From Hyphomicrobiales bacterium (GTDB taxonomy: Bacteria > Pseudomonadota > Alphaproteobacteria > Rhizobiales > Rhizobiaceae), in the NCBI GenBank assembly GCA_900473045.1, contig UCKS01000020.1, positions 1 through 55,588 of the forward strand: 55,588 bases of DNA. Direction: 5' to 3'. The notes under the pieces are model-generated. The model worked only from the letters and a program-made list of their open reading frames with translations. It made no database searches and had not been told where the DNA came from. This document shows, in pieces, positions 1 to 8,314 of the stretch. The position numbers and the translations under genes are program-made. The first letter of the stretch is position 1, and every line of letters begins with the position of its first letter.

Positions 1-149
1 AAGTTTCTTATAAGTGGCTGATTTTAATAGTATATTTCGAATTCACCCAAAATACACGCCAGAATCCGGCAAACCACACCCAATCCACGAGCAGGAATGT
101 TGTCCAAATGGTCAAAATCAGGAACAGGGCATCGACGAGGTAAAAGCGG

Positions 150-1343
150 CTAAAGCGCCCTCACGCTATGGTTCACCTTGAACTTGCGCTTCTCCAGTTC
201 GGGGAAGAAATCGGCAGCCGTAAAATATTCCTCCGGCGCCCAGACACCGGGGCGATTCGGGTTCTTCAAAACCAGCTGGGCGGCGATCGACGCGCTCATC
301 GACGTGCCGGCATCGACATAGGGCGCATACATCTCGTCGGGCGTAACGATCACCTCATAGCGAACCTCGACCGGCTTGCCGTCCTTTAGCCCCCTGCCGA
401 TGGCGAAATGGATCTCCGAGCTTTCCTGCTGCGGAATGCGGTGCGGATTGCGGGCGATGTTGCGCTGGATGACGGCATTGAGCACATCCAGCGGCTTGAC
501 CGAGACACCGCCGACTTCAACCGGATCGTTGAAATCGCCAAAGCCTGCTTTCACCAGACCAACCCAGGCTTCGTGCTCGCGGTGCGGCAGATGCAGTTTC
601 CAGGTGAACTCCTGGATGCCCTTGTCGCGAATGCCATCGGCAAGCGGCACGGTCAGCTGTTCGGAATGCGGTGAATACATGAATTCGCAGCGTCCCCAGG
701 GTTCCGGCAGGTCGAGCACCTCCCTGCCCGTCATCGGCGCGCATTCTACATGCTTGCCCCTGAGGAACTGCATGCTCGGATGGGCATATTCGGCCAGCAC
801 CGTCGAGACACTATAGGGCGGCATCAGGATCGGGTTTTCGTCGCCGGTCAGTTCTGCTGCCCAATAGAGGCTGATCTTCTCGATCGTATCGAGTTCGTCG
901 GCCACCGCCCGGCAGATGACGTTGGACATACCGGGATCGGCACCGACGCCGACCACGGCGGTGACGCCCGCCGCCTTGAACCGCTCATGTTCGGCGATCT
1001 GCTTGACGGTGAACGTACCGAGCCCGCCAAGATCCATATAGGCGACCCTGGCTGATAGTGCCGCCTCGAAGATGGTCATCTGGAAACCCAAGAGGGTGGG
1101 CACGCAGTTGATGCAGAGATCGGCACCTTCGATCGCTTCCGCCAGCCGGGCCGGGTCGGTGACATCGAGATCGAACAGCTGAAGCCGCGGATCGCCCAGA
1201 CCGGCAACAAGGCTTTCCATACGCTCGCGCGATGTATCGCAGATGCGGATCGTCGAAATATCGACAATGGCGCGGTCGGAAACAAGGTCGCGGACGATAC
1301 CGGCGCCCATCAGGCCGGCGCCACCGAGAATGGAGATTTTCAT
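150..1343 (-). CDS. saccharopine dehydrogenase-like NAD(P)-dependent oxidoreductase
   Basis: A 397-aa cytoplasmic protein. An N-terminal Rossmann fold begins at once, with the dinucleotide-binding motif GGAGLMGAGIV at about residues 7-17 and an acidic strand end (CDTSRERM) near residue 36. The rest fits the saccharopine dehydrogenase / homospermidine synthase-like superfamily in length and layout. Such enzymes make or break secondary amines between amino acids and aldehydes or keto acids. The ATG at 1343 follows AAGGACG. It is the last gene of the minus-strand run that includes an aldehyde dehydrogenase, cupins and a polyamine-type importer, so a role in catabolism of an imported amino compound is likely. 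The substrate cannot be read from the sequence. Confidence 0.8.
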   Translation of the reverse strand: MKISILGGAGLMGAGIVRDLVSDRAIVDISTIRICDTSRERMESLVAGLGDPRLQLFDLDVTDPARLAEAIEGADLCINCVPTLLGFQMTIFEAALSARVAYMDLGGLGTFTVKQIAEHERFKAAGVTAVVGVGADPGMSNVICRAVADELDTIEKISLYWAAELTGDENPILMPPYSVSTVLAEYAHPSMQFLRGKHVECAPMTGREVLDLPEPWGRCEFMYSPHSEQLTVPLADGIRDKGIQEFTWKLHLPHREHEAWVGLVKAGFGDFNDPVEVGGVSVKPLDVLNAVIQRNIARNPHRIPQQESSEIHFAIGRGLKDGKPVEVRYEVIVTPDEMYAPYVDAGTSMSASIAAQLVLKNPNRPGVWAPEEYFTAADFFPELEKRKFKVNHSVRAL

Positions 1344-1403
1344 AAGCTAGGCGTCCTTTTCGAATTCTTGGCCCGTGGGCATCCATGTCTTCAGAGAGCG
1401 AAG

Positions 1404-1453
1404 CCCCCTCATCCGGCGCTTTGCGCCACCTTCTCCCCGCTGAGGGAGAAGGG
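1404..1453. repeat. RIME-like palindromic repeat (half element)
   Basis: The stretch contains a short palindrome (CGGCGCTTTGCGCC) and the box CACCTTCTCCCCGCTGAGGGAGAAGG. The same box recurs at about 3081-3100 and 8277-8302. It lies between the stop of the aldehyde dehydrogenase gene and the next gene. This matches the layout of rhizobial intergenic mosaic elements. The family name is from memory. Confidence 0.6.
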
Positions 1454-1459
1454 AAGTCT

Positions 1460-2965
1460 TCAGACGTGCTTGCGGCCGCCTTCTTCGTAAAACCAGCTGT
1501 CGGGATAGGGGTACCACCACGCGTGGACGACCGGCTTGTGGTCGATGATCACCATTTTCGAGCGGCGGAAGGCATCAAGCCCCTGGCGGCCGAGTTCGCG
1601 GCCCATGCCGGATGCCTTCCAGCCGCCGAAGGGCAGCGCATCATTGTCGATCATCGGGTTGTTGACCCAGACCATGCCGGATTCGAGACGCTCGGCCGCT
1701 TCCATCGCTTCCTCCAGGCTGGTGGTGAACACCGAAGCGCCGAGGCCGAAGGGACTGTCATTGGCAAGGCGCACAGCCTCGTCGAAATCCGCGACGCGGG
1801 CGACGGCGGCGACCGGGCCGAAACACTCCTCCTGCATGATCGCCATCTCGGGTGTGCAGCCGGTCAGGATGGTGGGTTCATAGAACCAGCCGACCGGCTC
1901 GCTGTCGGGGATTTTGCCGCCGAGAACAACGGTTGCGCCTTTGGCCCTGGCATCCTCGACAAGCCGCATCACTTTTTTGCGCGCGGCTTCGCTGACCAGC
2001 GGACCGATCTCGGCTCTGGTCAGGCCGTTACCGACACGCAGGCGGCGGGCTTGCGCAACAAATTTCTCGATGAACGCATCGTGGACGCCATCGACCACGA
2101 AGAAACGTTCCGCCGACGTGCAAACCTGGCCGGAGAGATGGAATGCGGCGGTCACCGCACCGGCGGCGGCGACGTCGAGCGGCGCGTGCGCGGTGATGAT
2201 CATCGGATCGCTGCCGCCCGCCTCGATCACCGCAGGCTTCATCTGGCCGGCCGCCGCCGAGGCCACGGCCCGGCCGGCGGCGACCGAACCGGTGAAGGCG
2301 ACGGCGTGGGTGAGCGGCGAGGCAATCAGATATTGCCCGACCTCGGCACCACCCGGCACGCAGGCGATCAACCCTTCCGGCAAGGCTTCGAAGACAGTCA
2401 TGAATTCCAGCGTCGACAATGTCGTCGCCAGCGCCGGCTTGATGATGCAGGCATTGCCCGAAGCCAGCGACGCTGCCACCGTCCAGCACATCAACAGGAT
2501 CGGGAAATTGAACGGCATGATATGCACGCTCGTGCCGAGCGCTTCATAGCGCGCATACTGGAACGACCCGGCCTGCGTCGTGCCCGCCACCTTGCCGGCC
2601 TCGTCGCGGGCCATTTCGGCGAAGTATCGAAAGGCACCGGCGCAATTGGCGACCTCGCCGATCGCTTCCGGATAGGGCTTGCCCATCTCGCGCGACATCA
2701 GTTCGGCGCAGGCCCGCATGTCGGTGGCTTCGATCCGGTTGGCGATCCTGTGCAGGATGGTGGCCCGGCTCTTGGCGTCGAGGCGTTTCCAGTCCGATTG
2801 CGCCCGTTTGGCCGCAAACAGCACGGCATCGAGTTCGGAAACCGTCGTTTCGGCAAACACGCCCTCGTTTCCAAGCGTGGCGGGATTGATCACCGTCTGA
2901 CGCTCACCCGTCGCCTTGATGTAGACCGGGTGCCGGTAGAAAACGGGCTCGGCTGGATTGAACAT
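1460..2965 (-). CDS. NAD(P)-dependent aldehyde dehydrogenase, succinate-semialdehyde dehydrogenase-like
   Basis: A 501-aa ALDH-superfamily enzyme oxidising an aldehyde to the acid in the cytoplasm. The catalytic Cys is about residue 282 in SGQVCTSAERF and the general-base Glu about 248 in VIEAGGSDP. The GGSDP form, rather than the common GGKSP, recalls the Sad/YneI type of succinate-semialdehyde dehydrogenase. The PFNFP motif near 151 and the FGGWKASGMGRELG motif near the C terminus are intact. The ATG at 2965 is preceded by AGGAAAACACC. It lies between two intergenic repeats, in the same direction as the cupin, glycosyltransferase and importer genes. It probably oxidises the aldehyde released from the imported substrate. 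Confidence 0.88.
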   Translation of the reverse strand: MFNPAEPVFYRHPVYIKATGERQTVINPATLGNEGVFAETTVSELDAVLFAAKRAQSDWKRLDAKSRATILHRIANRIEATDMRACAELMSREMGKPYPEAIGEVANCAGAFRYFAEMARDEAGKVAGTTQAGSFQYARYEALGTSVHIMPFNFPILLMCWTVAASLASGNACIIKPALATTLSTLEFMTVFEALPEGLIACVPGGAEVGQYLIASPLTHAVAFTGSVAAGRAVASAAAGQMKPAVIEAGGSDPMIITAHAPLDVAAAGAVTAAFHLSGQVCTSAERFFVVDGVHDAFIEKFVAQARRLRVGNGLTRAEIGPLVSEAARKKVMRLVEDARAKGATVVLGGKIPDSEPVGWFYEPTILTGCTPEMAIMQEECFGPVAAVARVADFDEAVRLANDSPFGLGASVFTTSLEEAMEAAERLESGMVWVNNPMIDNDALPFGGWKASGMGRELGRQGLDAFRRSKMVIIDHKPVVHAWWYPYPDSWFYEEGGRKHV

Positions 2966-3006
2966 GGTGTTTTCCTATTCGGAGACTTCGAGCTTGTGGT
3001 GAAGAG

Positions 3007-3121
3007 ACCCCTCACCCTAGCCCTCGCCTCGCAGGCAGGGAGAGGGGATGACCGAGGTTGCCGCAGATCCCTTCTCCCCGTCAAAACGGGGAGAAGGTGG
3101 GCGACAGGCCGGATGAGGGGC
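3007..3121. repeat. RIME-like intergenic mosaic repeat
   Basis: Two palindromic blocks (CCCTCACCCTAG...GGGAGAGGGG, and CTTCTCCCCGTCAAAACGGGGAGAAGG) sit in the gap between the aldehyde dehydrogenase and a cupin gene. The second block shares its core with the elements at 1404-1453 and 8184-8302. The roughly 115-bp length and two-palindrome structure fit a RIME element. It could form mRNA hairpins inside the presumed operon. Confidence 0.65.
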
Positions 3122-3156
3122 AGCCTGTGAGTTCGTGAGAGGAAATGCCTCAAACC

Positions 3157-3504
3157 TCACCGGATCATGTAAACCTTCTTGATCGTCTCATGCACGGTGC
3201 AGACGCCCTTCCAGTCCTGCGGAAAGAAGGCTGCGGTGTCCGGGGTGATCTCGATCACTTCGCCGCTTTCATGCACGTAGGTGCAACGGCCTTCAAGGAA
3301 ATGGCAGAATTCGTCGCGCGTCACGTGGCAATCCCACTTGCCCGGCGTGCAGACCCAAAGCCCGCATTCGGACTGGCCGTTGGGACCCTTGTGGATCAGT
3401 TTGCCGGATGTCCGGCTTTCCCCCTCGATCATCGTCGAGATAACACCCCAGTCCTTGAGGTCGGTCTGTTCGAGCGGCTTGCGCATCAGTGGCGTGGCGG
3501 TCAT
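3157..3504 (-). CDS. cupin domain protein (DUF861 type), copy 1
   Basis: A 115-aa single-domain cupin. The ATG at 3504 is chosen over one 26 codons upstream because CGAAAGGAAAC precedes it and the longer N terminus looks non-coding. The core GLWVCTPGKW...RDEFCHFLEG...GEVIEITPDTAAFFPQDWKG is the signature of the DUF861 / EutQ-like small cupins. Several of these are amino-compound aminohydrolases or accessory proteins. The next gene upstream (3593-3955) is a clear paralog with the same motifs. The function is unknown. A role in handling the imported amino substrate is inferred only from its neighbours. Confidence 0.8.
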   Translation of the reverse strand: MTATPLMRKPLEQTDLKDWGVISTMIEGESRTSGKLIHKGPNGQSECGLWVCTPGKWDCHVTRDEFCHFLEGRCTYVHESGEVIEITPDTAAFFPQDWKGVCTVHETIKKVYMIR

Positions 3505-3592
3505 GGCGTGTTTCCTTTCGTCTTTTATTTGGGACGCGGCCGCGTTTGGAGAAACGCGAAAGAGCCGCTGCAGTAGTCTCAAGTCCGGCCGG

Positions 3593-3955
3593 TCAGACCA
3601 GCATGTAGATGTTGCGCATGGTTTCGATCACGTGGCACTCGCCGGTCCAGCCGCCGGGAAACATCACCACCGTCCCTGCCTCGACCTCGATGACCTCGCC
3701 ATCGTCGGAGCGATAGACTGCATGGCCGGTGACGAAATGGCAGAATTCATCACGCGGGATCGATAGCCGCCAGCGTCCGGGCGTGCAGACCCAGATGCCG
3801 GATTCCGGCTGGTTGTTCAGCCCCTTGTGCACGAGGCGGCCGGTCGATTTCGATTGCCCCTCGACGCTGTCGGGTTGCAGGCCCCAGTCGACGAGATTGT
3901 CATAGATCGTGGCGTTGTAGATGTGGGGGGCGGAGGATGACTTGGGTTCAATCAT
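3593..3955 (-). CDS. cupin domain protein (DUF861 type), copy 2
   Basis: A 120-aa cupin paralogous to the gene at 3157-3504. The motifs GIWVCTPGRW, RDEFCHFVTG and GEVIEVEAGTVVMFPGGWTG are shared almost position for position. The ATG at 3955 is preferred because AGGGGGGTGTCTCC lies just upstream, while the longer reading frame runs into an intergenic repeat. The tandem duplication is old, since the two copies differ over much of their length. The pair may work on different intermediates or form a hetero-oligomer. I cannot assign a reaction. Confidence 0.8.
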   Translation of the reverse strand: MIEPKSSSAPHIYNATIYDNLVDWGLQPDSVEGQSKSTGRLVHKGLNNQPESGIWVCTPGRWRLSIPRDEFCHFVTGHAVYRSDDGEVIEVEAGTVVMFPGGWTGECHVIETMRNIYMLV

Positions 3956-3960
3956 GGAGA

Positions 3961-4109
3961 CACCCCCCCTCTGTCGGCGACGCCGACATCTCCCCCACAA
4001 GGGAGGAGATTGGCCGCATCTATTGCGCCTGCCTGACATTGAAGCCTGTGAGCAAAAAGAATGATCTCCCCCCTTGTGGGGGAGATGTCACGTAGTGACA
4101 GAGGGGGGT
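3961..4109. repeat. pair of inverted palindromic repeats
   Basis: A left unit (3961-4010, CCCCCCTCTGTC...CTCCCCCACAAGGG) and a right unit (4062-4109) are inverted copies of one sequence. Each carries its own small palindrome. The right one includes TGTCACGTAGTGACA and CTCCCCCCTTGTGGGGGAG. The two arms together could fold into a long stem with a loop of about 50 bases. The unit differs from the RIME-like elements elsewhere in the window and looks like a second family of small intergenic repeats. Confidence 0.7.
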
Positions 4110-4138
4110 ATCCGCACACCGGACGAAATGGCCGTATC

Positions 4139-5431
4139 TCACCCATGGAACGTCTCCGTCTGTGCCAGCTGATCGAGAATGGCGGCTGCCTTCTGAGGGC
4201 CGTTCTGCGACTGCATATGGGCGCTGGTCGCGGCGAGTTTCGCCTTCATCTTCGGATCGTTGATGCAGGCATCAAGCCTTGCGGCCAGTTCATCGTCGGT
4301 CCAGTCGTAGCGGGGCATCTTGAAGCCATGGCCGGTTTCATCGACTCGCGTCGCATTGTCGTGGCCATCCCAGACATAGGGCATGATGATTGCTGGCTTG
4401 CCGAAATAGAGGCACTCGGTGAACGAGTTGTTGCCGCCATGGTGGATGGCCGCATCGATCTGCGGAATAACGGATGGTTGCGGGAACCAGCTTTCGACAA
4501 TGATATTACCCGGCAGGTCGCTATACTGCTCCTTATAGTCTCCGACATTGACGAGCGCGCGATAGGGCAGCTTCCCAATTGTGGTGATCAGCCGTTTCAG
4601 AAGGTCGGTATCGCCGGCGCCAAGACTGCCGAAGGATATATAAAGAAGAGGCTTGTCGTTGTTCTCGGCAAAGACCGGTATGTCGTAGGACTTTTCCTTG
4701 CGCACGCAGCCTTCGAGATATTGGAACTGTTTCGGATCGAGCGGATGTTCACGGTCGAACTTCACCGATTCCGGATAGAGCAAGAGGTTCATGAAGGGCG
4801 ACGCCTCGAAGAACTGGCCGATCGGATAGGCCGCCTCCCCGGTCGAGGCGAGGAAGGTGTTGAAATCGTCATGGATCGGTTTGATCACCGAGTTGAATTT
4901 TTCGCGGTAGGCGGCATGACCGGCGAGATCGTCCTGGCGGCACCCGGACAGGTGCGGTGGGATGTTGTCGTCCTCAATTTCGTTTTCCGAGCAGGAGATG
5001 ATCCGCACCCAAGGCTTGCCGAACTGCTTGATGGCCGGAAACAGGATGACGTTGTCGACGCAGATGAGGTCGGGCTTGATCCGGTCCAGAACACCCGGCA
5101 GATCCTTCTGCGCCCATTTGGCGCTGTCGACGATCGCCTCCCAGCAGTCGCGCACGTAATTGCCGATCTGGTCGTAGGGGCTTTTGCGGAAATTCGGGAT
5201 ATGGCCGTTGATAAAGTCCTCCCAGAATTTCGCCATCTGTTCTGGCGGCATCGGCGCCGAGAGGTTCACCGGATAGGCCTCGAACCCATAGCCCTTGTAG
5301 ACATCGACGAAGCCGGGGTCGGACAGGAAGACGGCCTTGTGGCCAAGCGCCTCGACAGCCTGCGCGATACCGACGGAATTGAGCGCCGGACCGAAGGCCG
5401 CTTCCGGAAAGAATGCAATCGTCTTGGACAT
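4139..5431 (-). CDS. GT1-like (UDP-glycosyltransferase superfamily) protein, copy 1
   Basis: A 430-aa GT-B fold protein. The ATG at 5431 (MSKTIAFFPEA) is chosen because GAGGGAACTG precedes it and the paralog starts identically. The C-terminal donor-binding region SWFPQPSVIPQ...HHGGNNSFTECLYFGKPAIIMP is typical of MGT/UGT glycosyltransferases. In the N-terminal domain the motif that normally carries the catalytic His (PxxGHxxP) reads PEAAFGPALN, without the His. A paralog lies at 10622-11887 across the divergent promoter. Its place inside an importer/aldehyde-dehydrogenase operon is unusual for a glycosyltransferase. Sugar donor and acceptor are unknown. Confidence 0.82.
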   Translation of the reverse strand: MSKTIAFFPEAAFGPALNSVGIAQAVEALGHKAVFLSDPGFVDVYKGYGFEAYPVNLSAPMPPEQMAKFWEDFINGHIPNFRKSPYDQIGNYVRDCWEAIVDSAKWAQKDLPGVLDRIKPDLICVDNVILFPAIKQFGKPWVRIISCSENEIEDDNIPPHLSGCRQDDLAGHAAYREKFNSVIKPIHDDFNTFLASTGEAAYPIGQFFEASPFMNLLLYPESVKFDREHPLDPKQFQYLEGCVRKEKSYDIPVFAENNDKPLLYISFGSLGAGDTDLLKRLITTIGKLPYRALVNVGDYKEQYSDLPGNIIVESWFPQPSVIPQIDAAIHHGGNNSFTECLYFGKPAIIMPYVWDGHDNATRVDETGHGFKMPRYDWTDDELAARLDACINDPKMKAKLAATSAHMQSQNGPQKAAAILDQLAQTETFHG

Positions 5432-5450
5432 CAGTTCCCTCTTGTTTTCT

Positions 5451-6512
5451 TTAGTCCTGAAAAATCCGGCAGCGTGCCGCATCGAACTCGAGCGCGACGG
5501 CAGAACCCGTGTGCACCGCATCCCCGCCGGTTGTCGCAACGCGCACCTGAAGGGGTAATGCCGATAGAGCCGTCTTGACATAAAGTTGCCGGTCGAGACC
5601 GTGATAGGCGGCATCAACGACGGTTCCCGCGATCCCGGTGCCTGTCGAATTCAGCCGGATGTTTTCCGGCCGGATGGCCAGCACCGCATTGGCACCGCGT
5701 TTCAAACCGGCGGTATCGCAGGCCAGCGCCGCGCCACCGGCACGGAACTGCCCGTCATCACCGATCTCGCCCTCGATGAAGTTCATGACGCCGATGAAAC
5801 CGGCAACGAACCGGTTGGCCGGACGCTCATAGACTTCTTCCGGCGTGCCGCATTGCAGGATATTGCCATCCTTCAGCACGGCGACACGATCGGCCATGAC
5901 CAGCGCTTCTTCCTGATCATGGGTAACAATGATGAAGGTGATGCCGACCTCGTGCTGCAGCCGCTTCAACTCCAGCTGCATCTTTTCGCGCAGCTTCTTG
6001 TCGAGCGCGCCGAGCGGTTCATCGAGAAGCAAAACCTTCGGCCGTTTGATCAGCGCGCGGGCGAGAGCCACACGCTGTTTCTGTCCGCCGGAAAGCTCGG
6101 CCGGCTTGCGCTCGGCCAAGGCCTGAAGGTCCGTCGTCTTCAGCATCTCCTCAACGCGCGCCGAAATTTCGGGCTTGGCAAGACGTTCCATTTCGAGGCC
6201 ATAAGCCAGGTTCTGCCGAACGGTCATATGCGGGAACAGGGCATAGGACTGGAACATCAGGTTGAGCGGCCGCTTTTCCGGCGCCTGCCCGGTGATATCG
6301 TTCCCTGCCAGCCGGATGCGGCCTTCGTCCGGCACTTCGAACCCGGCGATCATCCGCAACAACGTCGTCTTGCCGCAGCCGGACGGGCCGAGCAGCGCGA
6401 AAAATTCGTTCTCTCTGATATCCAGCGACAGGCCGTTGACCGCGATGGTCTTGCCGAAGCGTTTGACGACATTATCGACCGCCAGAACCGGGGCTTTGAA
6501 AGAAGTGTTCAT
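5451..6512 (-). CDS. ABC importer ATPase, spermidine/putrescine (PotA) type
   Basis: A 353-aa nucleotide-binding subunit. It has Walker A GPSGCGKTT, the Q-loop in FQSYALFPHM, signature LSGGQKQRVALARAL, Walker B LLLDEPLGALD and switch His in THDQEEAL. A C-terminal TOBE-like regulatory domain follows (IRPENIRL). It energises uptake by the two permeases encoded next to it. The ATG at 6512 overlaps the permease stop as ATGA, pointing to translational coupling. An alternative ATG nine codons upstream (6539) has no clear ribosome binding site. The family imports polyamines, opines and similar amines. Confidence 0.9.
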   Translation of the reverse strand: MNTSFKAPVLAVDNVVKRFGKTIAVNGLSLDIRENEFFALLGPSGCGKTTLLRMIAGFEVPDEGRIRLAGNDITGQAPEKRPLNLMFQSYALFPHMTVRQNLAYGLEMERLAKPEISARVEEMLKTTDLQALAERKPAELSGGQKQRVALARALIKRPKVLLLDEPLGALDKKLREKMQLELKRLQHEVGITFIIVTHDQEEALVMADRVAVLKDGNILQCGTPEEVYERPANRFVAGFIGVMNFIEGEIGDDGQFRAGGAALACDTAGLKRGANAVLAIRPENIRLNSTGTGIAGTVVDAAYHGLDRQLYVKTALSALPLQVRVATTGGDAVHTGSAVALEFDAARCRIFQD

Positions 6513-7300
6513 CGGGTCATCTGTTCTTTGTTCAGCCATTGCGAAAGGAGAAGTGCAGCGGCGCTGACGCCCATGACGATGGTGGCGAGCGCATTTATTT
6601 CCGGCGTCACGCCGAAACGGATCATCGAATAGATCTGCATCGGCAAGGTGATAGAGGAGCGCCCGGCGCCGGAGGTGAAGAAGGCGATGATGAATTCATC
6701 CACCGACAGGGTGAAGGCGAGCAGCGCACCGGCGATGATGGCCGGCAGCAGGACCGGAAAGGTAATCCGCCAGAACGTCGTAAATGACGAGGCGCCGAGA
6801 TCGCGCGATGCCTCGACAATCGAAAAGTCAAAATTCTTCAAGCGGGCACGCACCACCGAGCAGACGAAGGCGAGATCGAAAATCACATGACTGATGATGA
6901 TCGTCGAAAGGCCCATCGTCACGTTGAGACGCGAAAACAGGGTGAGGAGTGCGACCGCCAACACGATATCAGGAATGACCATCGGCGCGAATGCCAGTGC
7001 TTCCAGAGTGGTACTCTTGCGTTTGCGGGTTTCCATGCCGATCGCCAGCATGGTTCCGAGAACGGTGGCAATCAGCGTTGCAAAAATCGCCACGACCAGC
7101 GTATTCCAGGCGGCACGCAGGATATCGCTGTTGTTGGCGAGCGAGACATACCAGCGCAGCGAAAAACCGGACCATGTCGTCGGCAGGCCGCTGGCATTGA
7201 ACGACAATAGCACAAGAACCGCGATCGGCAGATAGAGAAAGCCGAAAACCAGCACGAGGATCACCCGCCCGGTCAGTTTGGTGCGCAAGGCATCAGCCAT
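6509..7300 (-). CDS. ABC importer permease, PotC type
   Basis: A 263-aa inner-membrane protein with about six hydrophobic segments. The coupling (EAA) loop reads EASRDLGASSFTTFWRITFPVLLPAI near residues 165-190. It pairs with the PotB-type permease, whose end its start overlaps by 8 bp. The ATG at 7300 has AGGAGACGGCCA upstream. Belongs to the 2-aminoethylphosphonate/spermidine/putrescine permease family. Confidence 0.88.
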   Translation of the reverse strand: MADALRTKLTGRVILVLVFGFLYLPIAVLVLLSFNASGLPTTWSGFSLRWYVSLANNSDILRAAWNTLVVAIFATLIATVLGTMLAIGMETRKRKSTTLEALAFAPMVIPDIVLAVALLTLFSRLNVTMGLSTIIISHVIFDLAFVCSVVRARLKNFDFSIVEASRDLGASSFTTFWRITFPVLLPAIIAGALLAFTLSVDEFIIAFFTSGAGRSSITLPMQIYSMIRFGVTPEINALATIVMGVSAAALLLSQWLNKEQMTR

Positions 7301-8159
7301 TGGCCGTCTCCTGCTTTTCGCCGCTGAACCGCGCCGAAGCGCGCGCCTGCAATAGAAGAAGTCCGATCATGATGGCGATCAGCACCATGCCGAGTGCCGC
7401 ACCGAACGGCCAGTCGTTGGCGGTGAGAAACTGGTCGTAGACAAGATTGCCGATCATCTGGAACCGGCCGCCACCAAGCAGCGCCGGGGTGACGAAATTG
7501 CCGATCGACAGCACGAAGACGAACACACCACCCGCTGCCACGCCCGGCATGGTCAGCGGCAAGGTTACGCGCAGGAATGTCCTCACTCGGGAAGCGCCCA
7601 GATCGCGCGATACCTCGATCAGTTCGCCGTTCAGCCGCGACAGGCTGGAATAGATCGCGAGGATGACGAAGGGCAGATAGTTATAGACGAGGCCAGTGAT
7701 CACGGCGCCCTCGCTATAGAGCAGAGCTAAGGGCTCGCCCTCGTAGCCGAACCAGCGCAGAAGATTGTTGATCAGGCCTTCGCGGTTCAACAGCACGATC
7801 CAGGCATAGGTACGGATCAGGTAATTGCTCCAGAATGGCAGGACGGCAAAGAACAGCAGCAGCGGTTGCGTCCGCTTTGGCGCCAGGCAGATGGCATAGG
7901 CGGCGGGATAGGCGATCAATATCGCCAGCAATGTGGCAAGCCCCGCGATGCGCACCGATGTTAGAAAGATCTTTGCATAAAGCGGATCGATAACGCGCTG
8001 AAAATTCTCCGCCGTCAGCGTGTATTCGATGCCGCCGTAGAGCCCGCGCGTCAGGAATGCGTAGGCCAGAATGATCAGGCACGGAACGACCATGAACAGG
8101 ACGAGCCACGCGACGGCAGGCAGAGCCATGAGATTGGAACGAACCGTCTGCGAGGACAA
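7293..8159 (-). CDS. ABC importer permease, PotB type
   Basis: A 288-aa inner-membrane permease with six predicted membrane segments. The coupling loop is EVSRDLGASRVRTFLRVTLPLTMPG. The start is a TTG at 8159 with CCCGGAGACC upstream; no ATG fits as well. It follows the binding-protein gene across a repeat-bearing gap of about 155 bp, so the operon probably runs binding protein, this gene, the PotC-type permease, the ATPase. Confidence 0.87.
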   Translation of the reverse strand: MSSQTVRSNLMALPAVAWLVLFMVVPCLIILAYAFLTRGLYGGIEYTLTAENFQRVIDPLYAKIFLTSVRIAGLATLLAILIAYPAAYAICLAPKRTQPLLLFFAVLPFWSNYLIRTYAWIVLLNREGLINNLLRWFGYEGEPLALLYSEGAVITGLVYNYLPFVILAIYSSLSRLNGELIEVSRDLGASRVRTFLRVTLPLTMPGVAAGGVFVFVLSIGNFVTPALLGGGRFQMIGNLVYDQFLTANDWPFGAALGMVLIAIMIGLLLLQARASARFSGEKQETANG

Positions 8160-8183
8160 GAAGAGGTCTCCGGGATTTAGTTA

Positions 8184-8302
8184 CCCCCTCTCCCCGCATG
8201 CGGGGAGAGGGCCGGGGTGAGGGGCTGCACCCACAAACTGAGTGTTTCGCTTTGCCCCTCATCCGCCCTTCGGGCACCTTCTCCCCGCTTGCGGGGAGAA
8301 GG
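8184..8302. repeat. RIME-like intergenic mosaic repeat (complete, two palindromes)
   Basis: Two blocks are present, CCCCTCTCCCCGCATGCGGGGAGAGGG and CACCTTCTCCCCGCTTGCGGGGAGAAGG, joined by GGGGTGAGGGGCTGCACCC and CCCCTCATCCGCCCTTCGGGCACC. It lies between the binding-protein gene and its permease, where such hairpins often stabilise the upstream binding-protein mRNA. The cores match those at 1404-1453 and 3007-3121. Confidence 0.72.
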
Positions 8303-8314
8303 AAGAAAGACGGA

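Noticed and set aside
1385..5578. Long open frames antisense to the aldehyde dehydrogenase and glycosyltransferase genes (for example 1385-3130 and 4061-5578, plus strand).
   Set aside because: They mirror clear genes, have unnatural composition (many Arg, His, Gly), no family motifs and no ribosome sites. High-GC coding DNA commonly leaves such shadows.
6512..6539. Earlier ATG (6539) for the importer ATPase.
   Set aside because: It has no ribosome binding site, and the ATGA overlap at 6512 is the usual coupled arrangement. It remains possible.
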